Part shown: piece by piece, positions 48,282-56,919 of the stretch
How positions within the stretch are numbered: position 1 is the first letter of the stretch
How the letters are laid out: every line of letters starts with the position of its first letter
Source of the DNA: Amycolatopsis pithecellobii
Lineage (GTDB): Bacteria; Actinomycetota; Actinomycetes; Mycobacteriales; Pseudonocardiaceae
Direction: 5' to 3'
Assembly (NCBI RefSeq): GCF_009707865.1
Contig: NZ_WMBA01000001.1
Location: 124,001-188,000 of the forward strand
Length of the DNA stretch: 64,000 nucleotides
The notes under the pieces: model-generated
The model's database searches: none
The model's input: the letters and a program-made list of their open reading frames with translations, nothing else
Told to the model about the DNA's origin: nothing
Translations under genes and position numbers: made by a program

Positions 48282-49112
48282 CTACGGTGCGCCCCCGCCG
48301 TTGGCCGGCGACGCAGCCCGCCAGGCGACGCGAGAAATCGCCCGCGCCACGGTGACGACGGCGGGGATGAGGCCGGCGGGCTGGAACGAGCCCGTGGGTG
48401 CGAGGACGGACAGTCCGGCGAGCGCCTCCTGCCCAGGCCCGAGGATCGGTGCCGCGATGGAAGTCATCGGAGTGGGACGGGGCATCGACACCATCGCGAC
48501 ACCCTCTTGGCGCACCTGCGCGAGAATTGTCCGCAGCTGGTCCGGTGTCAACGTCCCCTCGTCGCCGGGCAGCCTCAGCTCGCCGGCCAGCACTTCCTGC
48601 CGGAGTTCGTGCGGACCGAAGGCGAGCAGCACCCGCCCGACGCCGGTGACATGAAGCGGAGCCCGCCCGCCTACCCGGTAATGCCCGCCCATCCGGTAGT
48701 GGACTTCGGACGCGTCGTGCGCCGAGAGGCGCTCGACGAGAACGCTTTCGTGCCCATCTCGAACGGCCAACTGCACATGCTGTCCCGTCGCGTGGTGAAG
48801 ATCCTCGAGATACGGCAGCGCGATCGTGCGTAGCCCCTGTCCTCGCGGGGACAACATCGCGATTTCGAGAAGCCTGAGTCCGATGACGTACTCACCGTCC
48901 GGGGTGCGTTCGAGTGCGCCCCATTCCGTCAATCGCCTCGCCAGTCGCAGTGCGGTCGCCTTGGGCAGACCGGCTTCCACGCTGAGCTGCTCCAGGGAAA
49001 GCGCGCCGTCGTGCGCCTCGAATGCCGAGAACAGCCGCAGAGCACGGTCGATGACCGGCTCCCCGTGAGCCGGTTTCCCACCGCGGGGGCGAGGTGTGCT
49101 GCTGTCCGTCAT
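48282..49112 (-). CDS. IclR-family transcriptional regulator
   Basis: 276 residues from ATG 49112, although the frame is open further upstream. DNA-binding part: PVIDRALRLFSAFEAHDGAL, LEQLSVEAGLPKATALRLAR, LTEWGALERT. Effector part: LPYLEDLHHATGQHVQLAVR, VGGRAPLHVTGVGRVLLAF and AAPILGPGQEALAGLSVLAP. Divergent from the flavin reductase/monooxygenase operon at 49218, with ~105 bases between; a short CGGCC-A-GGCCG repeat (49159-49169) lies in it. It probably controls that operon. Confidence 0.9.
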   Translation of the reverse strand: MTDSSTPRPRGGKPAHGEPVIDRALRLFSAFEAHDGALSLEQLSVEAGLPKATALRLARRLTEWGALERTPDGEYVIGLRLLEIAMLSPRGQGLRTIALPYLEDLHHATGQHVQLAVRDGHESVLVERLSAHDASEVHYRMGGHYRVGGRAPLHVTGVGRVLLAFGPHELRQEVLAGELRLPGDEGTLTPDQLRTILAQVRQEGVAMVSMPRPTPMTSIAAPILGPGQEALAGLSVLAPTGSFQPAGLIPAVVTVARAISRVAWRAASPANGGGAP

Positions 49113-49217
49113 GAGTGCGGTTCCCCTCGGCGGTTCAATGAATGAAATTCCGATTGTCCGGCCAGGCCGAATGACCAGAATAGCGGGTGCACAACGCAAT
49201 CTGACAGGAGACTGAGG

Positions 49218-49724
49218 ATGACCATCAGTCGGACCGAAGACCTCCAGTCCGTCTTTCGCAATACCATGGCGGGAGTCTGCACGCCGGTGTCGGTGGTGAC
49301 CACGACATGGCAGAACATGCCGTTCGGTACCACGGTGAGCGCGTTCGCGTCGTTGTCCATGGACCCGCCGATGGTACTGGTCTCGCTCGACCACCGATCT
49401 GAATTGCTGACCCGGATCCGGGAATCCGCTGTTTTCGGTCTCAATTTCCTGGCGAGTCACCAGTCGGATGTGGCGGCGAATTTCGCCAAGAAGGGCGGAA
49501 GCGGGAAGTTCGCCGACGTGGAGTGGAAGCTCGACGGCGGCGTCCCGCGGATTCCCGGGGCGGGCGGGTTCGTCGCCTGCGAGGTGGCCGAGCTGATCGA
49601 GGCCGGCGATCACGTCGTGGTCCTGGGCCAGGTTCGCCGCGCCGATACGTCCGGGCGGCCACCACTGACTTATCACGACCGGGTTTTTGGCACACACACC
49701 AGGCTTTCAGACAAAGGAGCATAG
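49218..49724 (+). CDS. Flavin reductase (two-component monooxygenase partner)
   Basis: 168 residues, the normal single-domain length. VFRNTMAGVCTPVSVVTTTW, VSAFASLSMDPPMVLVSLDH and the VFGLNFLASHQSDVAANFAK, GGVPRIPGAGGFVACEVAEL and GDHVVVLGQV segments are typical of HpaC/HsaB-like reductases that reduce free FMN or FAD with NAD(P)H. AGGAGACTGAGG precedes the ATG. It ends six bases before the monooxygenase at 49731, its presumed partner, and may also supply the paralogue at 58275, which has no reductase gene beside it. Confidence 0.9.
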   Translation: MTISRTEDLQSVFRNTMAGVCTPVSVVTTTWQNMPFGTTVSAFASLSMDPPMVLVSLDHRSELLTRIRESAVFGLNFLASHQSDVAANFAKKGGSGKFADVEWKLDGGVPRIPGAGGFVACEVAELIEAGDHVVVLGQVRRADTSGRPPLTYHDRVFGTHTRLSDKGA

Positions 49725-49730
49725 GTCGGA

Positions 49731-50897
49731 ATGACCGGAATCGTCAGGTCTGCCGTGGCACCGGAAGCGGATGCCGTGCTGCGGGAGGCGAAGCAGTTGC
49801 ACGCGTTGCTCGACGGCCATGGGGCTGAGCACGACCGAGAAGGCCGGCTCTCCGATGCGGTAGTGGAGCAGTTGCGCTCGACAGGGGCGTTCGGGGTCTT
49901 CACTCCTCGCGAATGGGGCGGCGCGGAGATGAGCCCGACCGAGGCGCTGGACCTCATCAGCACCCTGTCGTACGCCGATCCGTCCAGTGGCTGGGTGACG
50001 TTCGCGATCGGCTTCGCGACCGGCCTTGCGGGGGCCTTCCTCGACCACGATGCCGCGGCGGAGTTGTTCGCTCAGCCGGACTTCGCCTGCGCCGGGCAGG
50101 GCACCAGGGCAGGACGCGCGGTACGGACCGAGCGCGGCTATCTGCTCAGCGGAAATTGGAGCTTCGCTTCGGGCATCAAGCACGCCACGCACGTGTTCAC
50201 CTCCGCCATCGAGAGTGACACGGGCAGACCGCTGTGTTTGGTGCTGCCGAAGGACGACGTCGATCTGGTGGACAACTGGGACGTCATGGGGTTGCGGGGC
50301 ACCGGAAGTATCGACTACTCGGCCGAGGACGTGCTCGTCCCGGCGAACCACGTGTTCTCGGCCGTCGGTATCGAGCCTGTCACCGGCGGCCCGGTATACC
50401 GGATCGGCGCGGGTAACTTCGCCGGCATCAACCACGGTGCGTGGGCGTTGGGCGTCGGCCGGCGGCTACTGGACGAGCTGTCGGAATCCGTCCGCGGCAA
50501 GGCCGGCCAACCCGGCGCGCTGGCAGACTCTGCCGCTTTCACGGAGGACTACGCGACCGCCGAGGTCAAACTCAGATCCGCCAAGGCACTGCTCTACGAG
50601 GTGTGGGAGGAGATCGAGCAGGTGCTGGCCGCGGGCGACCTGCCGTCGGTGCGGCACGAAACGCTTTCGAAGGTCGCGTTGAACAATGCGACGTGGCAGT
50701 GCAACGAGATCGCCGGTTTCGTTTATGCCTCGGGCGGCTCGGCGGCACTGCGTTCCGGGACGCTGCAACGGTTGTTCCGCGACATGCACGGCGGTACGCA
50801 GCACTTCTCGTCGTCGCGCGTCGTCCTGCAGTCGGCAGGCCAGGAGCTGTGCGGGCTGGCCGAGGGTAAACGGTGGTCCTTCCATGCGCTCATCTGA
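49731..50897 (+). CDS. Acyl-CoA-dehydrogenase-type flavin monooxygenase
   Basis: 388 residues. VVEQLRSTGAFGVFTPREWG, LSYADPSSGWVTFAIGFATG, LSGNWSFASGIKHATHVF, WDVMGLRGTGSIDYSAEDV and a C-terminal RDMHGGTQHFSSSRVVLQSA give the HsaA-like fold, where reduced flavin from a partner reductase activates O2. The reductase gene is immediately upstream. It is clearly related to the protein at 58275 (shared HGAWALGVGRRLLDELS-like and ALNNATW segments) and more distantly to 29224. Confidence 0.87.
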   Translation: MTGIVRSAVAPEADAVLREAKQLHALLDGHGAEHDREGRLSDAVVEQLRSTGAFGVFTPREWGGAEMSPTEALDLISTLSYADPSSGWVTFAIGFATGLAGAFLDHDAAAELFAQPDFACAGQGTRAGRAVRTERGYLLSGNWSFASGIKHATHVFTSAIESDTGRPLCLVLPKDDVDLVDNWDVMGLRGTGSIDYSAEDVLVPANHVFSAVGIEPVTGGPVYRIGAGNFAGINHGAWALGVGRRLLDELSESVRGKAGQPGALADSAAFTEDYATAEVKLRSAKALLYEVWEEIEQVLAAGDLPSVRHETLSKVALNNATWQCNEIAGFVYASGGSAALRSGTLQRLFRDMHGGTQHFSSSRVVLQSAGQELCGLAEGKRWSFHALI

Positions 50898-50912
50898 ACG
50901 ACGGTGCACGTC

Positions 50913-51821
50913 ATGGTCGAACTGACCAGGAAAGAGTATTCCGCGCCCAGGGTCACGGGCGATCCGGGAGAAGTCTCCGACGGTGTCTTCGTCATCCCGG
51001 ACCGCCGCGTATCGCTGGTGCCCAACGTCGGGATCGTCGTGGGTGACGACGCGGCTCTGGTGATCGACACCGGTGTGGGGCCCCGAAACGGACGCTATGT
51101 GCTCGAACAGGCGACGCGCCTGGCCGGGAAACGCACCCTGTATCTGGCGATCACGCAGCTGGATCCCGGCCACGGGTTCGGCATTCAGGCGTTCAAGGGC
51201 ACGGCGACGATCATTTTCGGTGCCGCGCAACGTGATCGGCTGGAACGCTACGCTCCCCGTTACGCGGAAGCGTTCGGAAAGCTCGGCCTCGGCGAAGCCG
51301 TGGAGCGTGAGTTCGAAGGGCTCGAACTCGTCGGTCCGGACATTGTTCACGACGGTCACCTCACGCTCGATCTCGGCGGGATCAAGGCGGTCCTCAAGGA
51401 ATGGGGTCCCGCGCACACGACGGACGATCAGACCGTCCTCGTCGGTGATCGGGTCTTGTTCGGCGGCGACTTGTTCGGGACGCGGATGTTCCCGATCCTC
51501 CCTTACGTCCCGCCATTCGATGTCGATTTCGTGCCCGGTCGTTGGTTCGACGCGCTCGACAACTTGATCGCGCTGGAGCCCGAAAAGGTCGTGCCCGGCC
51601 ACGGTGAAGTCGCCGATGCCGGGCTGATCCGCGAAGTACGTACCTGCCTCGCGTTCGTGCGGGACGAGGCCGGGCGCTTGAAGGCGGACGGTGTGCCCTT
51701 CGACGAGGCGGCGGCAATCGTGGAAAAACGGGCGATCGCGAGGTGGCACACCTGGGAGGGCCCACAAATGGTCAGGTTGCTGACCAAGGCCTTCTACGCA
51801 CAGCGCGGCGAGGGCGCTTGA
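50913..51821 (+). CDS. MBL-fold protein with altered metal motif
   Basis: About 302 residues. The fold is clear (VPNVGIVVGDDAALVIDTGV, VLFGGDLFGTRMFPILPY, VVPGHGEVADAGLI), but the HxHxxxH motif, in this subgroup normally HFHPEHGFG, reads Gln82-Leu83-Asp84-Pro-Gly-His87 (ITQLDPGHGFG): the first two His are replaced by Gln and Asp. The later His (GPAHTTDDQTV), Asp (GGD) and His (PGHGE) are kept. It may bind one metal in an altered way or be inactive. Start at ATG 50913 lacks a strong ribosome site; GTG 50904 is an alternative. Confidence 0.8.
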   Translation: MVELTRKEYSAPRVTGDPGEVSDGVFVIPDRRVSLVPNVGIVVGDDAALVIDTGVGPRNGRYVLEQATRLAGKRTLYLAITQLDPGHGFGIQAFKGTATIIFGAAQRDRLERYAPRYAEAFGKLGLGEAVEREFEGLELVGPDIVHDGHLTLDLGGIKAVLKEWGPAHTTDDQTVLVGDRVLFGGDLFGTRMFPILPYVPPFDVDFVPGRWFDALDNLIALEPEKVVPGHGEVADAGLIREVRTCLAFVRDEAGRLKADGVPFDEAAAIVEKRAIARWHTWEGPQMVRLLTKAFYAQRGEGA

Positions 51822-51898
51822 CACGCGAGCGCGGCAGGAAATACATTCGATACATAGGAACAACGTTCGACATTGCGGAACAATGGTCCGTTGTTTCC
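51818..51898 (+). promoter_or_regulatory. Internal promoter with 20-bp-spaced direct repeats
   Basis: TTGACA (51818-51823) overlaps the end of the preceding gene; ATACAT (51841-51846), seventeen bases on, can serve as -10. Downstream, GGAACAA occurs at 51857-51863 and again exactly 20 bases later at 51877-51883, and an inverted relative TTGTTTCC at 51891-51898. Repeats spaced two helical turns suggest cooperative binding by a dimeric regulator, possibly of the IclR family. AAGGAG for the gene at 51919 follows. Confidence 0.55.
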
Positions 51899-51918
51899 CG
51901 GAACCAAGAAGGAGCTCA

Positions 51919-53148
51919 ATGCGCGATCCGGCGAACCGCCCGAGCTCGTATACGGACACGTCTTTCGTCAGTCCGTGGAACTTCCCTGACGAGGACCAGA
52001 CGCCTCGCCGGCTGGTCGTGCACGACACCACGCTGCGCGACGGCGAGCAGCAAGCCGGGGTCGTGTTCACCCCGGCGGAAAAGCTGCGCATCGCGACCGC
52101 GCTGGCGAGCGCCGGCGTCAACCGCATCGAGGCGGGCATGGTCGCGGTCTCCGACGACGATCGGAAGGCGATTCTCTCGATCGTCGAGGCCGGACTGGAC
52201 GCCGAGATCTGGACGATCGCCCGCAGCGTACGGTCGGACATCACCATGGCGATCGACGCGGGTGTCGACGGCGTCGGCGTGATTCTGCTTGCGAACAGCC
52301 AATACCGCGAGATATTCAGGTGGACGCTGGACTCGGCGCTCGACCAATCCATCGAAGCCGCCGCACTCGCCCGCCAGTCGGGCTTGCACACGACTTTGCT
52401 GCTGGCGGACGCACCTCGCTACACCGAGCACGACCTGAGGCACGTCGTCGAGCAGATCGACGGGTCCGGGCAGTTCACGGCGATCTCGCTGATGGACACG
52501 TTCGGGACGCTCAACCCCGAGGGCACCCGACGGCTTGTCCAGGCGATGCAAGAGTGGACACAGCTACCGCTGGAACTGCACGCGCACAACGACTTCGGTC
52601 TCGCCACGGCTAACGCCGTCGCGGCGCTGGGGGCGGGTGCGCCGACCATTCACACGACCGTACTGGGCCTCGGCGAGCGCGTCGGCAACGCCGCGCTGGA
52701 AGAGGTCGTGATGGCAGCCACGCTGCTGCAGCGGGCGAATACCACGGTGCGGCTCGATCACCTGCCCGCTCTCGCGCAGTTGGTAAGCCGGGCCTCCGGC
52801 CACCCGATCGCCACGAACCGGCCGATCGTCGGCACCCGGATCGGGGAGATCGAGTCAGGGACGGTGGCCACCGAATTCGCCCGGTGGTCGGAGCGGGGCG
52901 GCGATCTTCAGTGGTTGTTCCCCTACGTCCCCGAACTGGCCGGCGCCGAGCCGCCGACGCTGGTTCTCGGCAAGTACAGCGGCATGGCCAACGTCGACTG
53001 GGCGCTGGAGCACACGGGAATCACCGTCCCCGCGGAGCACAAGGCTGCCCTGCTCGCCGAAGTCAAGGCCGAGGGCATCCGCCTGCATCGAACGCTGACG
53101 CCGGCCGACTTCGCGTCGCTGGCGCGCAAGTATCTGCCGACGTCGTGA
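51919..53148 (+). CDS. Isopropylmalate/homocitrate synthase-like DRE-TIM aldolase
   Basis: 409 residues. VVHDTTLRDGEQQAGVVFTP carries the DRE motif, LMDTFGTLNPEG and LELHAHNDFGLATANAVAAL the HxH metal site, and GLGERVGNAALEEVV the synthase signature, so it resembles homocitrate or citramalate synthases more than HMG-CoA lyase. The C-terminus (KYSGMANVDWALEHTGI to the end) is a short version of the helical linker; there is no leucine-feedback domain, so it is not a normal LeuA. In this catabolic operon it may run as a condensing or cleaving enzyme on a keto acid. Start set by AAGGAG. Confidence 0.85.
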   Translation: MRDPANRPSSYTDTSFVSPWNFPDEDQTPRRLVVHDTTLRDGEQQAGVVFTPAEKLRIATALASAGVNRIEAGMVAVSDDDRKAILSIVEAGLDAEIWTIARSVRSDITMAIDAGVDGVGVILLANSQYREIFRWTLDSALDQSIEAAALARQSGLHTTLLLADAPRYTEHDLRHVVEQIDGSGQFTAISLMDTFGTLNPEGTRRLVQAMQEWTQLPLELHAHNDFGLATANAVAALGAGAPTIHTTVLGLGERVGNAALEEVVMAATLLQRANTTVRLDHLPALAQLVSRASGHPIATNRPIVGTRIGEIESGTVATEFARWSERGGDLQWLFPYVPELAGAEPPTLVLGKYSGMANVDWALEHTGITVPAEHKAALLAEVKAEGIRLHRTLTPADFASLARKYLPTS

Positions 53149-53162
53149 ACGGAGGGATTGCC

Positions 53163-53960
53163 ATGAACCGGACCCCTGCCTGGTACGGCTTGGAAGGCAA
53201 AGTCGCGTTCGTGACGGGCGGAGCGAGCGGCATCGGCGAATGCTGTGCCCGGCTGCTCGCGGAACGCGGAGCGAAGGTCGTCATTGCCGATATCAATCTC
53301 GACCGCGCGAAAGAAGTCGCTCACTCCGTGGGCGGACATGCCGTGCAGCTGGACATCGTCGACGAGGAGAACGTCTCGGCGCAGATCGCGGCCGTCGAGG
53401 ACAGCGTCGGCCTCCTCGAAATCGCGGTCCTGTCCGCGGGCATCGCGCAGTTCCCCAGCCGCACCGAGGACTACTCACTGTCCGATTGGGACAGAATCGT
53501 CGATGTCGATCTCAGGGGTTCCTACGTGAGCGCCGTGGCCGTGGGAAACCGGATGGCGGATCGGGGCAGCGGATCGATCGTGCTGATCGGATCGATCGCG
53601 GGAATGCGGTCGGTCCCCTTGCATGCCTACGGGCCGGCCAAGGCGGCGGTCATCGCCATGGCCGCCAATCTGGCGGCCGAATGGGGGCGTTCGGGAGTCA
53701 GGGTGAACTGCGTTTCGCCGGGGTACACGCTGACTCCTCTGCTGCAAGGCATGATCGACCGCGGTGAGCGGGACCCCAGCGTGATGGAGGATTCCTCAGC
53801 GCTGGGCCGGCTCGTCCACGGCGAGGAGGTCGCCCGCGCCGTCGCGTTTCTCAGTTCGAGCGAAGCCGGTGCCATCACCGGTATCAACCTTCCCGTGGAC
53901 GCCGGCTGGCTGACGGCAACGTCCTGGCATACCTATGGCGGACTTCCGGTCGCTCGCTGA
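53163..53960 (+). CDS. Short-chain dehydrogenase/reductase (SDR)
   Basis: 265 residues, classical SDR: coenzyme motif VTGGASGIGECCARLLAERG, ADINLDR (Asp typical of NAD preference), VLSAGIAQFP, catalytic Ser in IVLIGSIAGM and the Tyr-x3-Lys in YGPAKAAV, with SPGYTLTPLLQGM behind. It oxidises an alcohol or reduces a ketone in the cytoplasm. GGAGGG stands before the ATG, 14 bases after the aldolase gene. The C-terminal tail GWLTATSWHTYGGLP is longer than usual. Confidence 0.9.
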   Translation: MNRTPAWYGLEGKVAFVTGGASGIGECCARLLAERGAKVVIADINLDRAKEVAHSVGGHAVQLDIVDEENVSAQIAAVEDSVGLLEIAVLSAGIAQFPSRTEDYSLSDWDRIVDVDLRGSYVSAVAVGNRMADRGSGSIVLIGSIAGMRSVPLHAYGPAKAAVIAMAANLAAEWGRSGVRVNCVSPGYTLTPLLQGMIDRGERDPSVMEDSSALGRLVHGEEVARAVAFLSSSEAGAITGINLPVDAGWLTATSWHTYGGLPVAR

Positions 53961-53997
53961 CCCACCATCGCTTTCATCCCGAGGAAAAGGACTCGCT

Positions 53998-55410
53998 GTG
54001 ACCGACCTGACCATTCGCGCGTTCGAGGACTTCCCGGCAGCCTTCAAAGGCCCCGTGCTGCGGCCCGGAGACGAAGGCTTCGCGGAGTCCCGCGCGATCT
54101 GGAATATGCGGAACGCCGGCCACACGCCGGCGCTGATCGTCCAGGCGCTCGATCCGCAGGATGTCGTCGCGGCCGTGAACTACGCGCGCGAGAAAGGCGT
54201 GCCGATCGCGGTGCGCAGTGGCGGCCACGGGGTCGACGCCCACGCCATGCCGCCCGATGGACTGGTCATCGATACGACGAAGATGAAGCGCGTCTTCGTG
54301 GACGAGGCGACGGGCCGTGCCACCCTGGAAGCCGGTGTGTTGCTGGGGGAAATGGATGCCGCGACACAGGCGCACGGGCTGGCCGTCCCCGCTGGGGTGG
54401 TCAGCGATACGGGCGTGGCAGGACTCGCCCTCGGCGGCGGAATCGGTCACCTCTCCCGCCGGTTCGGTGCGACCGTGGACAGTCTCCTGTCGATCGAAGT
54501 CGTGACGATGGACGGGGCGGTGCGCACCGTTTCGGCCGACTCGGAGCCCGACCTGTTCTGGGGAATGCGCGGGGCCGGGCACAACCTGGCCATCGCCACG
54601 TCCTTCACGTTCCAGGGCCACAAGGTCGGCCCGCAGGTCGTCAGCGGCATCATCGTCTACTCGCCGGAAGAGGCCGTGAAGCTGTGCGAGGGCCTTGACG
54701 AGGCGATGCGCCGGACCTCGCGGGAGGTCTCGATCTCCTCGGTCTTCGCCCAGGCGCCACCGATACCGGGTCTGCCGCCCGAGCTGATCGGCACGCCGTT
54801 GCTGCTCGCGGTCGTCGTCTACACCGGCCCTGTCGAAGACTACGAGGCCGCGATGGGCGAGATCAACGCTCTCGCGACGCCGATGGCGAACATGGTGGCG
54901 CCCAAAACCTGGTGCGAGACCAACTCGCTCCTCGACGCTTTCCAGCCGAGTGGACGGCGTTACCACAGTGGCGGCGGATATCTGCCGGCGATGAGCGCCG
55001 AAGTCGCGCAGCTCGTCATCGACCAGGTCGCCGCTGCTCCGGTCCCGGCTGGGCCCGCAACCGGGTGCCTGATCAACTTCCCGATACTGGGCGGGGCGTT
55101 GCAGGAGGGCGACGAGGACTCCTGCGCGTTCTCTCGCGCCGGCGCCGCTTACGTGTGCGAAATCGTCTCGATGTGGGACAGCGAGAAGGCCGACGACGAG
55201 TACGCGGGCTGGGTGGACGACAGTGTCCGGGCGCTGGCTCCTCAGCTGACCGGCACCGGCTACATCAATCTCACCGCCGACCGCGGCCCGGACTGGTTGC
55301 GCACCGTTTACGGCTCACCCGAGAAGTGGGCGCGGCTCGTGCAGCTCAAGCGCAAGTGGGACCCGGACAACCTCCTGGCGCACAACAAGAACGTCCTGAA
55401 CGCGGTCTGA
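53998..55410 (+). CDS. FAD-binding (PCMH/BBE) oxidoreductase
   Basis: 470 residues from GTG 53998, with GAGGAAAAGG upstream. PCMH domain: ALIVQALDPQDVVAAVNYAR, then RSGGHGVDAHAMPPDG with His77 in the covalent-FAD position, and GLALGGGIGHLSRRFG. The C-terminal BBE motif is WDPDNLLAHNKNV. It is a second member of the same family as 42607 but the two are only distantly alike. Oxidation of a hydroxyl or phenolic intermediate with O2 is expected. It lies mid-operon between the SDR and the GlcG-like gene. Confidence 0.87.
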   Translation: MTDLTIRAFEDFPAAFKGPVLRPGDEGFAESRAIWNMRNAGHTPALIVQALDPQDVVAAVNYAREKGVPIAVRSGGHGVDAHAMPPDGLVIDTTKMKRVFVDEATGRATLEAGVLLGEMDAATQAHGLAVPAGVVSDTGVAGLALGGGIGHLSRRFGATVDSLLSIEVVTMDGAVRTVSADSEPDLFWGMRGAGHNLAIATSFTFQGHKVGPQVVSGIIVYSPEEAVKLCEGLDEAMRRTSREVSISSVFAQAPPIPGLPPELIGTPLLLAVVVYTGPVEDYEAAMGEINALATPMANMVAPKTWCETNSLLDAFQPSGRRYHSGGGYLPAMSAEVAQLVIDQVAAAPVPAGPATGCLINFPILGGALQEGDEDSCAFSRAGAAYVCEIVSMWDSEKADDEYAGWVDDSVRALAPQLTGTGYINLTADRGPDWLRTVYGSPEKWARLVQLKRKWDPDNLLAHNKNVLNAV

Positions 55411-55444
55411 ACCCGCGCCATCCGAAGCTGGGAAAGGGAATTTC

Positions 55445-55843
55445 ATGGATCACCACGAGGCTTTCGCGGTCATCAATGCCGGTATCGCCGAGGCCACCAA
55501 GCTCGGCGTTCCGATGTCCATCGCCGTCGTCGACGCGCGGACCGATCTGGTGGCGCAGGTACGCATGGACGGCGCATACCGCCTCACCGTCGACATCGCG
55601 CGTGGAAAGGCCCTGGTGTCGACGATCTTCCTGCGGTCGAGTGGAGCCGTCGCCGACGACAACTCGGTGACCCGGCGGCTGAACGCGCTCAACCAGGACC
55701 AGTTGGTCTTCGAAAAGGGGGCCGTGCCGATCTTCGCCGACGGCGCTCCGGCCGGGGCGGTCGGCGTGAGCGGCGGCACGCCGGAAATGGACGAGCAGGT
55801 CGCGGAGGCCGCGGCGGCCGTGAAGAAAGGGACTGATGAATGA
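55445..55843 (+). CDS. GlcG/HbpS-family (heme-binding-like) small protein
   Basis: 132 residues. INAGIAEATKLGVPMSIAVV, DARTDLVAQVRMDGAYRLT, DIARGKALVSTIF, GAVPIFADGAPAGAVGVSGG and DEQVAEAAAAV follow the GlcG/HbpS pattern. Some members bind heme or sense redox state; many sit in catabolic operons with no known role. No signal peptide here, unlike secreted HbpS. It overlaps the NicX-like gene by four bases (ATGA), so the two products are likely made together. Confidence 0.85.
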   Translation: MDHHEAFAVINAGIAEATKLGVPMSIAVVDARTDLVAQVRMDGAYRLTVDIARGKALVSTIFLRSSGAVADDNSVTRRLNALNQDQLVFEKGAVPIFADGAPAGAVGVSGGTPEMDEQVAEAAAAVKKGTDE

Positions 55844-56919
55844 GTGGCCTGCGGAGACTCGCGCCGGGAGCGGCGAACTGCGTCCGCTTCGGCAACGTCA
55901 AGCCGGGCGAGTCGGTGCTGTTGCTGACCGAGCCGGGGCTGGACGAGGAAGTCGTCGACGCGATCGGGTTCGCGGCGAAGAGCGCGGGAGCATCGGTTTC
56001 GGTGCTGGTCAAAGAGCCCTGGAAGTCGGGCCAAGCCCTCGACCCGGTGGTCGCCGCGGCACTCAAGGCAGCGGACATGCTCTTCGACTTCGGCGGCCCG
56101 ACCTCGCACAGCGAAGCGGGTTTCCTCGCGTCCTTCGATTACGGGACGCGGTATCTCCTGGTCCGTCCGGAGCCCGAGGCACTGCTGGCGGAGTCGGCGC
56201 TGGTGCCGAACGAGCTCATCTATCTCCTCAACTCGCGGACGCAGAAGATCGTCCGGGAGAACCCCGCCCTGCACGTCACCGACGACAAGGGCACCGACTT
56301 CCGGATGGAGACGATTCCCGGGACCATCGGGGCGTATATCGGGTCGCGTCCGTACGAGTCCGGCCCGGCGGTGCCGGGCTATATCGGTACCTTTCCCGGC
56401 GCCACCACCGTCTTCGGCGATCTGAACTACACGGGTAACGGCCGGCTCGTCCTCGATGCGGCACTGACCTTCGACGAGCCGAGGGCGCCGATCTCCTTCA
56501 CGATCAAAGACGGCTGGGTGACCGGGATTTCCGGCGGTCCGGAAGCGGAATACCTGTGGGAGACCGCTCAGGCACATCGCAACGCGACGCGGCTGGCCGA
56601 GTGCGGATTCGGCGTGAACCCGAAGATCTCTCTGCAGCCGGCCCAGTCTCGGTCGGCGACGGCACGCGCGGTCAACATCATGTCCTGGTCGCGGCGTGCG
56701 GGCACGTTCTTCATGGCGATGGGCGGCAACCAGCTCCTCGGCGGCACCGACCCGAGCAACGCGGTGCCGCAGTTCGGGGTCATCAAGCGGCCGACCATCA
56801 CCGCCGGCGACGTGCCGATCGTGAAGGACGGGCGGCTGGTCATGGCGGACGAGCCCGACGCGGAGCTCATCGAACTGTGTGAGAAATTCGGAGGCACGCA
56901 ATGGCTGACCCCGGCATGA
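55840..56919 (+). CDS. NicX-like (M29 aminopeptidase-fold) protein lacking expected metal ligands
   Basis: 359 residues. The layout resembles 2,5-dihydroxypyridine dioxygenase NicX and M29-type peptidases: N-terminal KPGESVLLLTEPG, the DKGTDFRMETIPG segment, GWVTGISGGPEAEYLWE and RLAECGFGVNPKISLQP, then GTFFMAMGGNQLLGGTDPSN. In NicX, as I recall the family, iron is held by a His just before the G-x-G-x-x-P strand and by a late H-x-D. Here the first aligns with Glu254/Cys255 and the second reads Pro310-Gln-Phe312 (NAVPQFGVI). A classical iron or zinc site is thus unlikely. It may bind another metal, act as a metal-free lyase, or be a binding protein. Confidence 0.75.
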   Translation: MSGLRRLAPGAANCVRFGNVKPGESVLLLTEPGLDEEVVDAIGFAAKSAGASVSVLVKEPWKSGQALDPVVAAALKAADMLFDFGGPTSHSEAGFLASFDYGTRYLLVRPEPEALLAESALVPNELIYLLNSRTQKIVRENPALHVTDDKGTDFRMETIPGTIGAYIGSRPYESGPAVPGYIGTFPGATTVFGDLNYTGNGRLVLDAALTFDEPRAPISFTIKDGWVTGISGGPEAEYLWETAQAHRNATRLAECGFGVNPKISLQPAQSRSATARAVNIMSWSRRAGTFFMAMGGNQLLGGTDPSNAVPQFGVIKRPTITAGDVPIVKDGRLVMADEPDAELIELCEKFGGTQWLTPA

